DNA of 64,000 bases from Symbiodinium natans (taxonomy: Eukaryota > Sar > Dinophyceae > Suessiales > Symbiodiniaceae): contig CAJNDS010000646.1 in assembly GCA_905221605.1 (NCBI GenBank), forward strand, positions 543,397 through 607,396. Reading direction: 5' to 3'. Position numbers and translations under genes: made by a program. Below are positions 34,106 to 46,200 of the stretch, piece after piece. Position 1 is the first letter of the stretch, and each line of letters starts with the position of its first letter. A model generated the notes under the pieces. It was not told the origin of the DNA and ran no database searches. It saw nothing but the letters and a program-made list of their open reading frames with translations.

Positions 34106-34503
34106 CGCAGAGGCACGACATGCAAAAACGCACGTGTGTATGTTGCATGCACATGTTGCAAGCTTAGCACATTCAGAACAGAAGAGATCTGCTCACAGGC
34201 CGGATGAACCCAGGCCAGCGCAAGCCGTCGCAGCAGGTCCCCCTTCAATGGCTTTTGATCTGCACTTTCGAGAACCTGATTCCGAGTGTGTTCTTCGCTT
34301 TAGGTGCCAGCGCGCCGAGCAGAAAGCGACCTCGTGCGGAGGTGGGCCGAACTCACTTTTGTTGCTGTGTCTACGTCATTCTACAGTGCGCTTCCGAGGT
34401 TGCAAACGAGCCCCGTCCTCGCAGATCCAGACGCGAGGCTCATGCTTTTTACTGACGGGTCGGCTGCAGCAGTGCCGCCACATCACTACTGTCACTACTG
34501 CAG

Positions 34504-34820
34504 GTACAGACAGACAGTGACGCCTTGGGCTTTCGTGCCGCGGCGGAAGACCTCCGACGGTCCTCCGGTAGAGACATCCTGGTGACTTCCTATACTCCGC
34601 CTGTGGTGGGTCAGGCCTCAGTTGGCCGAACGGCACCGCTCCCCGAATTGGCCGAAACACCAGAGCTGCAACCCGCGGTTCAGGCGTTGCGGTCGGGAGG
34701 TTTGAGACGCAGGAACACAGAGAAATCAGAGAATCAGCGAGATTCAGACCGGCAAGACCGGCAAGACCGGCAAGAACGGCAAGCTGGTAGTCACAGTTTC
34801 TGGTGGCCGGAACGGCACTG
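34504..34820 (+). CDS. Candidate long exon, unknown protein
   Basis: After a CTGCAG acceptor, a frame of about 100 codons begins VQTDSDALGFRAAAEDLRRSSG, continues with a Pro/Glu-rich part and ends in Arg/Gln/Asp-rich repeats (RQDRQDRQ) made by a 9-bp duplication at 34750-34785. The stop is at 34819-34821. It lies about 670 bp upstream of the ketosynthase start and is probably a separate gene. Confidence 0.35.
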
Positions 34821-35488
34821 AGAAAGCGCAGGCAAGGCAGGCAAGGGGTAGCTTGCCATAGCTTGCTGCTTCGCTTCAGCAAATTTTTTGAGCCCAACCG
34901 CGCGGCAACATATGCAAAGCCTGCAAAACTGTAGACCTGATGTGCAAGATGCCGGAAGTGTTAGCACGCAGTTGGCAGTGTTTTTCAACACGTAGCATAC
35001 GCCACCGAGTTGAGCACTCCAGAACGGTTGTTTGGCAGCGGACATGGCTCTCTTGCCAAAGGGTTGCTCCGCACAGTCTGTCAATCTCGAAGTTGACGGA
35101 CCTGCTGCGCTTGAAGCAGCCTGTTTTCACCAGCAAATGTGGGAGAGACCATCACGCTGCAGCACTGTGCAGAGTGCGGTGGGCACGTGGATGGGTGGTG
35201 TTGTACTCAAGCCATCAAGTGAGAAAACGGTGGTGCTTGCTTTGCTGGTTTGAGCCACGTCTTGTGACCACCGGTCAAGTGCATACATATGGTGCGCGCC
35301 ATTGTGCATCTAACGGACTCTAACGTTGTGGTTCAGGCCGGGAGGGGCCCAAGTCACCAGCCGTTCAAATCAACTTCGCAGAAACAGAGGTCCCATTCAA
35401 CCCTTTTCCCAAGCACCACACACATTTCCCGGCTCCACAGCCTTGTAAACGTTTGTCAGCAAATTTGTACTTTCGCTTGCCGCTGGCC

Positions 35489-38400
35489 ATGGCGTTGATA
35501 CCAGGCACGTTGGTAGAAATCAGTGGCCTGCCTGGCAAAGCAGAGCCAGTTCCCAGCGCAGCGGCGGACGGCGTTGAAGCGGTCGACTTGAACGGCGTTT
35601 CAGCGCAGCTGGTGCAGTATGACAAGGCTGCCAAGAAATGGATCGCAGCAACGTTTTCTGGACGAATGATTGCGATTGATCAGAAGAACATCAGCACAGT
35701 GCAGTCGGAGGCTGTCCAAAAATATGATTTTGTTTTGGGCCCTAAATCTGATTTTGAGATATCAGGGCAGGAGATCACGAGAGCACTAGCTACAAAAGGC
35801 TACGCGCTGGTGAAGCTTATTGTCGCGGAAGAAGATGCTGCGGAAATGGTTTCCGTGGCCCAGCAGCTGGACGACAATGACCAGTTCAGTCGCCTTGCGA
35901 TTGAGTTTGAGAGAGGCTACTTGGGTGACGAAGGAAATGCTAAAACAGTGCATGTTGGCCTGGAAGCCTCGGATACTCCTGACTTCATCAAGCGTTCTCC
36001 GCTGAAGACTATGGACAATAACTTTGGTCAGCTCTGCTCGATGTTGTCGAAGTACTCGGAGGAGAACCTGGGCTTCGAAATCTACAGCAGGACCGAGATG
36101 CTCCTTCGCATGCCGCTTGCTGATGGTGAAGAAGACAAATACCCGCCTGCTGACATTGACGATGGTGATGCTGAAGGCTTCATGCATCTCATGTACCGGC
36201 GAAGGCTCACGGTGCTACAGTTTGTCGGGCCGGCAGGTGGGTCCCTGAAGCTTCTGCCAATGAAGGAGGGCGATGAGGAGATTGACCTTGTTGCTGACCC
36301 GCATACAATGCTCGTCATGCTCAACAGCCGCTGGGAGTATAGCTATAGTCCTGCTGGCAAAGCTCTTGCTCTGCAAAGCTTCATGTTGGCCGAGCCCGCC
36401 ATCTATTGTCTGGAGGATGAGATTCAGGGGAACGTGGAAAACTTGACAGGACAATCAACCGGTCCTCCGCCTCCCCCCGGTGAGCACTGCACCATCGAGT
36501 CCATGTACTGCCGGTACGGCATGCAGGCCGATGGCCGTCACCAGTTTTGGCAGGCATCCGCCAAAGCATCGTGCGACGGCCTCACAGAAGTCCCTGTTAC
36601 TCGCTGGGATCATGGACCGTACTTTGATCCTGACCAGCAGTTTGGCGGATCCTACACCAGACATGGCTGCTTTGGTATTGAAGGAGTCGATCTCTTCGAC
36701 TGCAAGTTCTTCGAGATTTCCCCAATGGAGGCCAAGGGCATGGATCCCTGCCAGCGCCAGGCCAGGTCAAGTGTGCTTCTTCACCTTTGAAGCATTGTGA
36801 AGCACTGTGAAGCCACAGCCTAAAGCACGAGCACTTGATCAGGTGATGGAAGTGTCCTACATGGCGCTTCTGGAGGGTGGCTACGACAAGAGGCCAGCAT
36901 CACTTTGAAATTGCAGTGAGGGTTCTCCGGCTCGTGCATGTCGGTGCCTGTCAGGAGCTTGCAACGGGAGGCGCAGCACATCGGCCACTTCGTTGGTATC
37001 GACAAGGATGACTGGATGTGCCACCAAGCTTATCTGTTTTAGTGCAGTGTTTTTTGAAACGGTGCTGGCGCTCTCGCTTCTTTGATGGGGTCACGTTCTG
37101 AATACATGCACGTGCGCAGACAGTCTTCTATTGCTCACGTCCATTGGACTCGTCTTAGAGCACTTCTCAAGTCGTTGTATGCTGCTCAGGCATGGGCGCT
37201 GCTGGCATGCTGGACACTGGTGGTGGTGCCCATGGTGCAGCTGCTGCAGCCAATGCCATTACATCCAATCGCTTTTCCTACTCCATGAACTTGAAGGTGC
37301 TTTGATCGAGTAATGCACATTGACTGATGTGTGTTGGAGCAATGCCGATCTCGTTCTGCAATACCACAGGGAGCAAGCATGACCATCGACACTGCATGTT
37401 CGTCTTCTCTGGTCGGTGCCTCTGTGTCACCTCAAGTCCCCGAAACGCTGCTTAACAGAAAGTGTTTGCAGGCTGTTTGCAAAGAGACTGGGAGATGCTA
37501 AGGTGTGCACGCACGTCTCCAAGCTGCACCTGCGCTTCAAGGACTATGAGCCGATGCCAGCGAGCATTGTGAACGGCAGTCTGCTGAGTGCAGTGCGGCG
37601 CACACGAATTCTACAAACTATTGCAACTCTTGTACACTATGGCACACCGTGTAACTTTCAAGGTTTGAACCTGATGCTGTTTCCGGGACCATTTGTTGGC
37701 TGCTGTGCAGCCGGTATGCTTAGCCATGATGGCAGGCAAGGATCAAGTTTTGCTTGGCATGTTTATCCAAGCCAATGTTGATGCTCATGGTTGCGTTGAC
37801 TGGAAGAGGTGCTTCACGTTCAACTCCACCGCCGATGGTTATGCCAGAGGTGAGTTGCGTGAACCTTAGCACCATTCCTCGCCGTCTATCAGCCTCAGTC
37901 CTCTTGCTCTCCTTGACCATGACCATGTGGATTAAAGATCAGAGGTGCGGAGCCTTGTGCTTCAAGCTCAAGCAGTTCGATCCAGCCACCGGATCCATCT
38001 GCTGTCTAGCAGGCAGCCAGTCAAATCAGGAGAGCAGCATTGTTTGCTTTGCCATATGACTGTCTCTTCCTTGGTCATGGCTTCCAGTGTGCCTGGCTTG
38101 ATGGGTTGACAGGACGGCCGAAGTGCAAGCTTGACGGCTCCGAATGGGCCGGCTCAGGATCGAGTAGAGCGCCAGTCCGGGCAATCGTGTACGGGGGGCA
38201 GCTGTGGGAGTGTATGGGATTGCAGGAGAAGTGTATCAAGGCCGTGCTCAGGGAGTGCAAGCTGACGCCAACAGAAGTTGATTGCATCGAGTGTCATGGG
38301 ACTGGCACGTGGTGACCTCAGGATTACCTAACACACAAGCAGGCTCACTTTGCAGATGCGCTCAGGGCACTGGGTGATCCGATTGAAGTCGGCTCCTTCC

Positions 38401-41400
38401 GAAAGGCGTGCGGTCAACTGCTTGCACTCGCCCTGCATTCGGCATGGTATCTCACCGGATGATGCAGGTGATGAGCGCAACTCCGAGGAAAGAGCCGCTG
38501 GTGATCACGCCACCTGGTCGCATTGGAGAGAGGTCGGCGAGGAGCCGAAGCTGTTTTCTGCCTGGAAAGGTCGTCGAAGTCCAACATTGCACACGGAGAG
38601 GGTGGTGTCTTGGATGCCTCAAAGCTTTTCGTGACACTTCGCTTATTTCCCTCATGCTCACATCACGTATCATCTCACAGCATCGCTGTGTTTTCAGGCG
38701 CGGGCTTGGCGGGCTTTTTCAAGTGCTGCTTGCAGGCTGCCTTGAAATTCTATGTCTGCTGAGATGATCCTTAATCTGGAGTCAGAGATGGGCTCTGCGC
38801 ACTTGTGCAGGTGTCGAACTGTGAGGGTGCAGCAAACGTGCACTTGAAGGTGCCCGCGGGAGGGGCGCACGCATGTCGGCTTGCAAATGTGAAAATGCAA
38901 AAATTGGAGCATCCGAAAAGCATCCGAAAAAAGCTGTCCAAGGTGAGAAATCCCCACTTAGACATGGAAGTCGGGGTCTTGGCTTTCGAGAGAATTCAGA
39001 ACTGACCTCCACGTTTCAACCTTTTGCAGATATGGCTTGTTCTACCGGATTCTAACGGTTGATTCGAATCGAACTAAGGGCTTCCCGTGTCAGATTCTTT
39101 CCGAAGCTGTCGCGATGCGAGAGGACTGGGACATTTTGTGTTGACAGCCGTCAGCCTGCAGCCGCTTGCGAGACCATTGATTGGCAGGATGCGGCTTATT
39201 CCGGTGTCTCCTCTTTCGGTCCTCATGGCGTAATTCAGCAGTTCTGTGCAGCACAACTTCCTTTGTTGTATTGTGCTCCTTGCACGCCACACGGCGACGT
39301 CTTTGGCAGCAGGCTCCAAGGGCACATGTCGTAAACTGGGCAGGGCTCACGGAAAGATCGATTCCAGGATTCCAGTGCCAGGCCCTGCTGATGCTCCTGG
39401 GGACCATGGGTCAAGGATTTGGGTGAGCCACCGAAAACGCAAGAAAGGGTGTTCCTCGCTTGTGCAAGCTCCCCAGAGCCCTGGGCCCCCAACCGCTTAT
39501 GCTCATGCTGCTCACGCTATAATACTATAAGAGCTTCGCACGGGGTCTGGGGGAAGAGGGCCAGGTGGGTCTGGGGCTGAGCCACTAGGTCCTTAATGCG
39601 TTTACAGGCGTGCCTTCTGTGCCCGCAGGATACCGAAGACAGTGGAGAACATGTGTTGGTGTGCAATGGTGTGCACTGGTGTGCATGTTGCCGAGGCTTC
39701 GGTGGTACAAACGCGCATGCAGAGGCCGCGCATGGCCATGGGAGTGTGTGTGTGGCGTTGTAGCATGGTATCCATGGTTTTTAGCATGGTATAGCATCGT
39801 GTAGCATCGTGTAGCATCGTGTAGCATCGTATAGCATGGTGTATGCTTCGCAGGATGCTTGCAATGTTGAGGCCTGGGGCAAGAACATCATGAACTCTCG
39901 CGGATGTATGGTCTCTGATCCGATCAAGCTCTTCGAGCGAAAGTTGGCGAAGGTGGGGTCTCCTGGGATTCCGTGAGATGTGGCCAATTAGTATTGTTGC
40001 ATCGCAAAAACAATGAGTCAGGTTTTCAAGGGTTGAGATCTGGTGGGGGGACAGTGCATCTTTTTTGAAACTTGCTTTGGCTGTTGTGCAAAGTTCGCCC
40101 ATGCTTTCAAACACGAGCAGGTTAGTTCTTGCTTACCAAAGAGGGCCTGACCGCTCAACAGTACTGTCTTGGCGAAGAGTGGAAGGGGACTGCATGCGAG
40201 CCCCATGTTGGCTTAATGCATGTATTGTGATACACCCCTGACCTTTCTCAAATGGAATGTTCAGGCGCCGCCGGCTGAGATCACCATGAACGGCGATGAT
40301 GTGCGGGACTGGGAGACGACTGGGTGCTCGCCTTGGCAAGCTGCATCATCGACTATGCCTTCTGGTAGGTAATGCAAGACTACCGAAAAGTACCGAAAAG
40401 TAGCTCCCGAAGGCTTGATCCAGCAGGGCAGATCGGCGACCGATACATGATAGAGTTAGACGAGGCAAAGGGGACAAAGCACGGTGCCAACTCTTGAGAG
40501 CAGCACCCTCTGATCGAGAGAGCATACTGCATACTGCATACTCTATTGTGAGGATGGTGTTGCAACCTGGGAAAAGGTTGATGAGGTGTGGCGCTGAGTA
40601 AACTTGAGCAACAGGGCGGGGGGGGGGGGGGGCTGCAAAGTGCAATCAAAATCACTCGACTTCAAAACTTACGACGCAGAACTCTGCGTCCCAGGAACTC
40701 GTCGACTGGGGCGACGACTTTTCTTTGCAGGGCACGTGGAAACCTCAGAATTGTCAGAGCTCATCAGAGATCTACAGAAAGCACATGTTGTGGACAGAGA
40801 GATGTTTGAGCAAGGTTCAACAACTGGGAAGCTGAAGCGATGGATAGGCAGGGTCTTTGTGGCATGGTGGATAGCGAATCGCGCGCTCAACCGGCAGGGT
40901 ACATTTCAAGCTCATGTAGGTCGGATTCCATTTTGGGGCTGTGGGTCGGTGAGATCACAGTCGGCAGCACCGGATCTGCATCGCTCCCAGACAAGACAAC
41001 AGCATCCTCAGCATCCTATCCATGTGTTTTTGTTACGTCTTACGCCCTTGCGTCTGATCATGTCTGATGGAAATGCAAAGTGTCATCATTGCAATCAGGA
41101 GCACTTTCAGATTATCGCGGACAACGATGATGAAAAAGTCACTGCCTTGCTTTTGACATTGCCATTGCCGAACTGCATTGCATAGGTAAAAAGCTAGGCT
41201 CACCGGACTCCACCATGTGGCCTAAGCAAGGTGTACTGCCCTGACCGCCCGAACTGCACGTCAAAGGCCAACGCCAAGCATGCAAGCATGTGCACAGTAC
41301 ATGAACAGGTATTCTTTGCCGCCTTTTGCTGCATCTCAACTCCACAGGTGGCGCAGGTCCAAGGGCCCAAGACAGCGGCCAAGGACCCCCCCACCCCCCC

Positions 41401-41600
41401 GATTAAACGAGGCTGTGTGCCAAGGGCCATGCAAGGGCAAGCGCAAGGGCCACACACAAGCGCGCCTGCGGGAAGCAACGTCCATTTCTTGCACAGGAGA
41501 AGTCGTGGGTAATCCGCGGGGCGCCGGGAGACAAGTTCAAGATCGAGTTCTTCCAGCAGGACAGCTTGAGAACACTTCTGAACGTCATGTGTGGTGATCA
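35489..41600 (+). CDS. Dinoflagellate single-module type I polyketide ketosynthase
   Basis: Ketosynthases condense acyl units in polyketide and fatty-acid assembly. The start is ATG 35489 (GCCATGG; upstream in-frame ATG 35453 rejected). Exon 1, 35489-36760, encodes 424 residues: an N-terminal barrel-like part (WIAATFSGR), the EFERGYLG signature (residues 139-146) of dinoflagellate single-domain ketosynthases, then the KS start (RHGCFGIEGVDLFD to MDPCQRQ). Exons 36843-36892, 36955-37019, 37190-37296, 37370-37423, 37503-37575, 37663-37735, 37809-37853, 37945-38029, 38113-38157, 38226-38308, 38366-38405, 38468-38508, 38570-38604, 38698-38735, 38811-38849 and 38943-38969 join in phase. Cys (TACSSS, 37397-37399), His (HGTGT, 38295-38297) and His (AHGEGG, 38592-38594) are all present. 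Further exons run to about 41600. The product is unknown; such genes are numerous in dinoflagellates, so no toxin link is implied. Confidence 0.93.
38970..39345 (+). CDS. Ketosynthase C-terminal exons (less certain)
   Basis: 39188-39229 encodes AAYSGVSSFGPHG after a TTGGCAG acceptor, matching the KS C-terminal SGVSSFGFGG. 39313-about 39343 encodes PRAHVVNWAG, matching the NAHVVLW segment. An exon near 39121-39164 may encode GHFVLTAVSLQPL. The usual FGFGGTN reads FGPHG plus APR, so this end is diverged. The exact junctions around 38970-39187 are not settled. Confidence 0.6.
39788..39842. repeat. 10-bp tandem repeat (TAGCATCGTG)n
   Basis: Four to five copies of a 10-bp unit in an intron-like part of the ketosynthase gene. 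The flanks (39763-39790) carry related TAGCATGGTA units. Confidence 0.9.
40265..41600 (+). CDS. Ketosynthase C-terminal extension, glycogen-binding-like
   Basis: Exons after the KS domain match the tail usual in dinoflagellate single-module ketosynthases: 40265-40324 (AEITMNGDDVRDWE), 40695-about 40780 (DWGDDFSLQGTWKP, resembling the FxxxGTWxxW of AMPK-type carbohydrate-binding domains), 41099-41137 (EHFQIIADNDDEK) and 41497-about 41600 (SWVIRGAPGDKFKIEFF). Each starts after AG|G. The last frame stays open to a stop near 41814, but the true end is unclear because the tail becomes low-complexity (C-runs at 41790-41835). The role of this region in dinoflagellate ketosynthases is not known to me. 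Confidence 0.65.
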
Positions 41601-41839
41601 CAGCATCATGAGTAAGAACAAAGGAGAAGCGGCGATCGGTTCTCTGGATGAAGCTGTGAAGGCTGGGAATATCAGCAGCGACATGGAATTGGAATTGCCA
41701 ATGTGGGAACAAGACAATTTTCTCCTGGAGCTCTGCTGGCTCTGCTGGCTCTCTTTCTTCCTCCATTTCTCTTTTGTTACTTCCTTCGCCCCCCCCCCCC
41801 CCTCTTCCCTTTGACCCTTTCCCCCCCCCCCCCCTCCTC

Positions 41840-43220
41840 CTTTCAGGTGAGAGGCGCGCCTCGATCTGACTCCGAGAGCCGATGCGGTAGGCCGGTAGGA
41901 AGGTTATGACAGAGCTAGTGTGACAGGAAATTGGAAACAAAGCATAAACAAATAAAATGTCAGAAGAATAGCATACTGATGATGTGGTAAACCTAGATGT
42001 ACCACGTATGCGTATGCTGATCGCTGCGATGTGTTCCCATGTGGGGAGTAGCTGACTAGCATTTCTCTAGCTTCCGACTGCGAGCATTTCAAAGAGGATC
42101 ATGCGCGCTTGATTGTGCCGGCAAGATTTTGCCCAAAGAGTGCCGGACTTGAGCAGTATGCACCTTAACCTGGGATCATGGCTTGAAGCCGCACATGATC
42201 ACACCAATGGCTAAAGCCAATCTCAAGGTTAGTGAGGTGTCGCAACAGCGCTGACATGCCTTGCCTTATCCATACAGTCACGTAGCAGCATGGCAACGGG
42301 TCCTTAGGTTTTCACGGCAGCTTCATTGCTTCTTTCGTCTTCTTTGTGTTTATAAAGTTTATCACTTGGCGGCCTGAGCCTGCGGTGACAGCGGTTCCTG
42401 CGGCGCAAGGCTGGGAGGATCTGGGAGGGATCAGCTGCGGTAACAGCTGAAGGGCTCAAGCCGTAACCCCCGAGAGTGCAACCGGCAACTCAATCCAAGC
42501 CCGAGCCGTAGCAGAAACCTCTTGTGTAGGGTTTTGGATGTTTAGGGTTTTTAGGGCCTTAGGGTTTATCTATCTAAGTTGTATACCGAAACGTTTCCCA
42601 CTCTAGATATGTTTGGTGTTTTTTGGGGCCGGCTTTCCAACATTGCAGGCTTTTCCGGCGACAAGGCTTTGCGCTGTGTCATCTTGTTTGAGCTTAAACA
42701 ACTCACTTTCAAGGTTCTACCATTTGAGAGCTTATGTCTTTGTTGAGGGTCAACTTGAGGGTTGGAGGTTTAGGGTTTGGGGTCATGCTTCCCGTTATCT
42801 GCTCCTTGGTTTCCGTTACATTCCCGGTTTCCGTTGCAACAGCTGCACTGGTGTAGTGCTTGACAGCGTCTTGATCTTCATCAACCTTTTGTGAGCGTGG
42901 TGTGTGTGTGTGTGTTGTTTGTTGTGAAGTACAGTGTATCATCATGTCAGGCCCTCTGATGGCGTCTCGAAGCTCGAGGCGATCGCATCGGCAGTCCTGT
43001 GTGACCTGTGTGAGTGGAGACGGTTTTTGCGAGGCGCCTGGAGCATGTGAACCACCAGAACGACATAGAGTCGAACGCTGCGCCGGAAGCAGCCCTCTTT
43101 GCTCAGCACTTTCCACCCTTGTCTCGATCTTCGGAGCAATCTGAAGTCGGAGGCCTGATATGCCTCTGCACGAGCCAGCGCTCAGCACGGGCCCAGCAAC
43201 TGGACGAGAGATCGCGCATC
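41840..43220. other. Intergenic, no gene recognised; telomere-like motifs
   Basis: No family signal. GTAGGGTTTTGGATGTTTAGG through GGCCTTAGGGTTT at 42527-42567 and GGTTTAGGGTTTGGGG near 42767 are short telomere-type motifs like those at 619-762. Confidence 0.45.
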
Positions 43221-43227
43221 GGTCAAG

Positions 43228-46200
43228 GCGGTGGAGGTGCAGAAAGAGCAGAACGGACACCTCTCGAAGCGGGTGAATGCGGCAAATCGCTCGAGCTGTG
43301 CTTGGGAATTGTTTTTGACAAGCGTCTCGCAAATTCACTTCTCGGCTTGTGAGAACATCAGTGAGTTACTGAGGCGCTTCAGGTTGAACGCGCAAGGCAA
43401 CGGATGGCAGAGCCACACCCTCGAAGACCCGCTTTTTGCTCGGGAATGTTCTTGTACAAGCTGACAACACAAACTGAGGCGTAGAGTCGCTGTCATGAGG
43501 CTGAAAGAAGATCTTGCAAGGCGCTTGGCAGCTTGGTATGATTTTGCCGCGGGGCGAATTAGAACAAGCTAGATCTGGGAGGCTGCGCAATGACACAGTT
43601 GCAGCTCGCGAAGAAGAACTCCGGCTGAAGACTCAGGCACGGTGAGAGTGTCTGGACACGATGCACTCGAGCCCAACATTGGACACTTTCTGGATGATGG
43701 TCAAGGCTGCATCCGAGACGTTGCTCGGGGGAAAGCGGCGGGAGGCGGGCATGAGCCGCAGAGATGGTAGCCAGACTCTGATCTACCGAGTGCTTGTGGC
43801 ATCTTGTGGCTGCAAGATGTAGCTGCATGCACCTCCGATGCAGCGGTGACGACCGACTTTGACCAACGACTTGAAAGAGCAGCTCTTAGATGCGTTTTGG
43901 TGGAACAGAGGGTAGAATGCGGCGGTTTGGTTGCACAAGCAGGCCCAAGTCCACCTTACAAATAGGCCACGTACTGTGTCACGCCACCTTGTCGTCATCA
44001 CATGGCCACCTCTTTTCTCTTCCCCGCTTGGAAAGCTGTACGTTTGGGGGTCCATGCCGTGAGATCTCAGTGTGCTTTGTGTGGGAGGAAAAAAGGGGCA
44101 CTCAAAAAAGGGGCAGACTGAAAGAGAACCAGAATTGAGAGCCAAGGGAGAGTGATGTCCTTAAACTTATGAGTCAATCAGAGAGAGAACTCTCTTCTCC
44201 AAGGCCGGTGCCGATGTGATTGTAGGTAGCCCCGCATGAGCGCGGACGAACTCGCAGACAAGCGCGCAGACGAGCGCAGACTGCAGACGCAAGTGGCCCA
44301 TCGACGAAGATATATGAGCAACTATGAGAAAATGAGCAAAACATGAGCACAAATGAACAAACAGAGACAACGCGAGACGGAAAACAACGAGATACCAGCC
44401 CAGAAGTGTTTTAGCCAGTTTTAGCATGTCGGCGTTAGTTTTGGCCATGTCCTGCGAGATTTTGCCATGTGTGACATGTCGGCCCGGTCGTTCTGCCGCA
44501 TCGGCGCGAAACTAGCCACGCCGGCGGACTCACATCTGTCAATTTCTTGTTATGTCGGTGAGGTCAGGCTTTGCCATGTCGATAAGCAATCTCCAGATTG
44601 TCCGCAGAGTTCGAGAAGCAAGTGCCTGCGCTTCCTCTACCTTAACATCAACGACAAAGAACAACCAACCAACCACACACGCACACGCACACGCACCCGC
44701 ACCCGCACACGCACACGCACACGCACAAGCACACGCATACGCACACGCACACGCACAAGCACACGCACGTGTCTAACATCTCTCGGAAACTGATGGAAAC
44801 TGGTGCAACATGCGCAATACCTAAGCTGCCTCACACGAGAGTTATCAAACCCATGGAGGCTCTTATGGGCCAGCAGCAGGAGCTGCGAGCCAAGCTGGAG
44901 GAGTTTGCCAGGCTCTTGCCCTGCAGCCTCATGTCCTGCTGAGATGCTTGAGATTGTCTAAGGGTTTTGTTTTGCAGCAGGAGCACGGATGTACACAAAG
45001 CCAGCGCAAGAGAGTGGCAAGAGGAACTGGAGTCTCTTGAGCGCCACCAGGTGCAGCGCAAAGTCGTCTGGTCAGTTGATTGATGGCTGACTTAGCTGAC
45101 TTCGCTGCTGAGGCCCTTGCTGTCGAACAAGTTCAGACTTTGGAAAAGGCGAACGGGCGCTCGGGGCTTGGAATGCGAAGCCTGGGATCTCCAAAACACA
45201 AATGTTGTGCCCAACCGCCCCATCTTGGCTTTTGTGCAGAAAGCCGTAGTCAATCATTGTCGATCTCGGAAAGCCTCAACCCCAAATTCGGATGTGGGGA
45301 GTTGTCGAGTCGAAAATGGTCTGGGCGTTGGGCTAGATATTTCTTAAAGACGCTTAAGACAGGAAGATATGCTGTTGGACAGGCCCTGAACCAGATCCCG
45401 AGAAAGGTTTCCGGAGCCAAGCCCTGACCACCCGGATCCGGCAGACGGGCAAAAGCAGAGCATAAGTACATACCTATATATAATTTATACACAACAAGGC
45501 AGGTTGGCAACGCTCGTGTCGCAGTAATCTGTGGGTCAGGTCACTTTATGTCACTTTTTGCTTCCCCCCAACGGTTAGGACGGACACACACTCGGCAAGG
45601 AGTGCTGAAAACGGGTGCTGAGTTCTGTGCTCCCAGGTCTGAGAGAGGTGGCAGCCGAGCACGCGCTGCACCTCGCCAGGGCCGAGGCTGAGATCCTCGC
45701 TCGAACGCCGGGGGAATGCGTTCTTCACCATGCGAACTCTTAGCATATGCGGTTTTTCTGTGCTGCGGGTGCTTTTGCCTCGGCCGGGTCGAAGGTTCAA
45801 AGTGCATAAATCAAAAATCTGCTGATTGCCAGACGCCTATTGCGATGGCAAGGCTTCCAAAATTGCAGAATACCCTGAGCCCTGAACTTTTTGAGCCCAG
45901 AACCCACATCAGAGAGACGAAGCCGGAGTGGGCAACCCAGACCCTTCGCACTGCAGAATTAAAGCGTATACCTGCGGTACGAAGCGTAGGGAGATAGGGC
46001 TCCCAAACATGTCCCGAAGAGGATTGGTTGAAATCATAGCAATCGTGATGGGGAGACTGGGATCCTCATGAGCAATTTTGTCTCTGGCAGGCTCGAGTGA
46101 AAAGGTTTGAAGCCAGGCGCTCTCAGACGAAGGCAGAGGCCATCTTGTGAACTGTGTGCCCTTCGGCATGAAATCTCCGCAGCAGTTGCGTGTACGCCTG

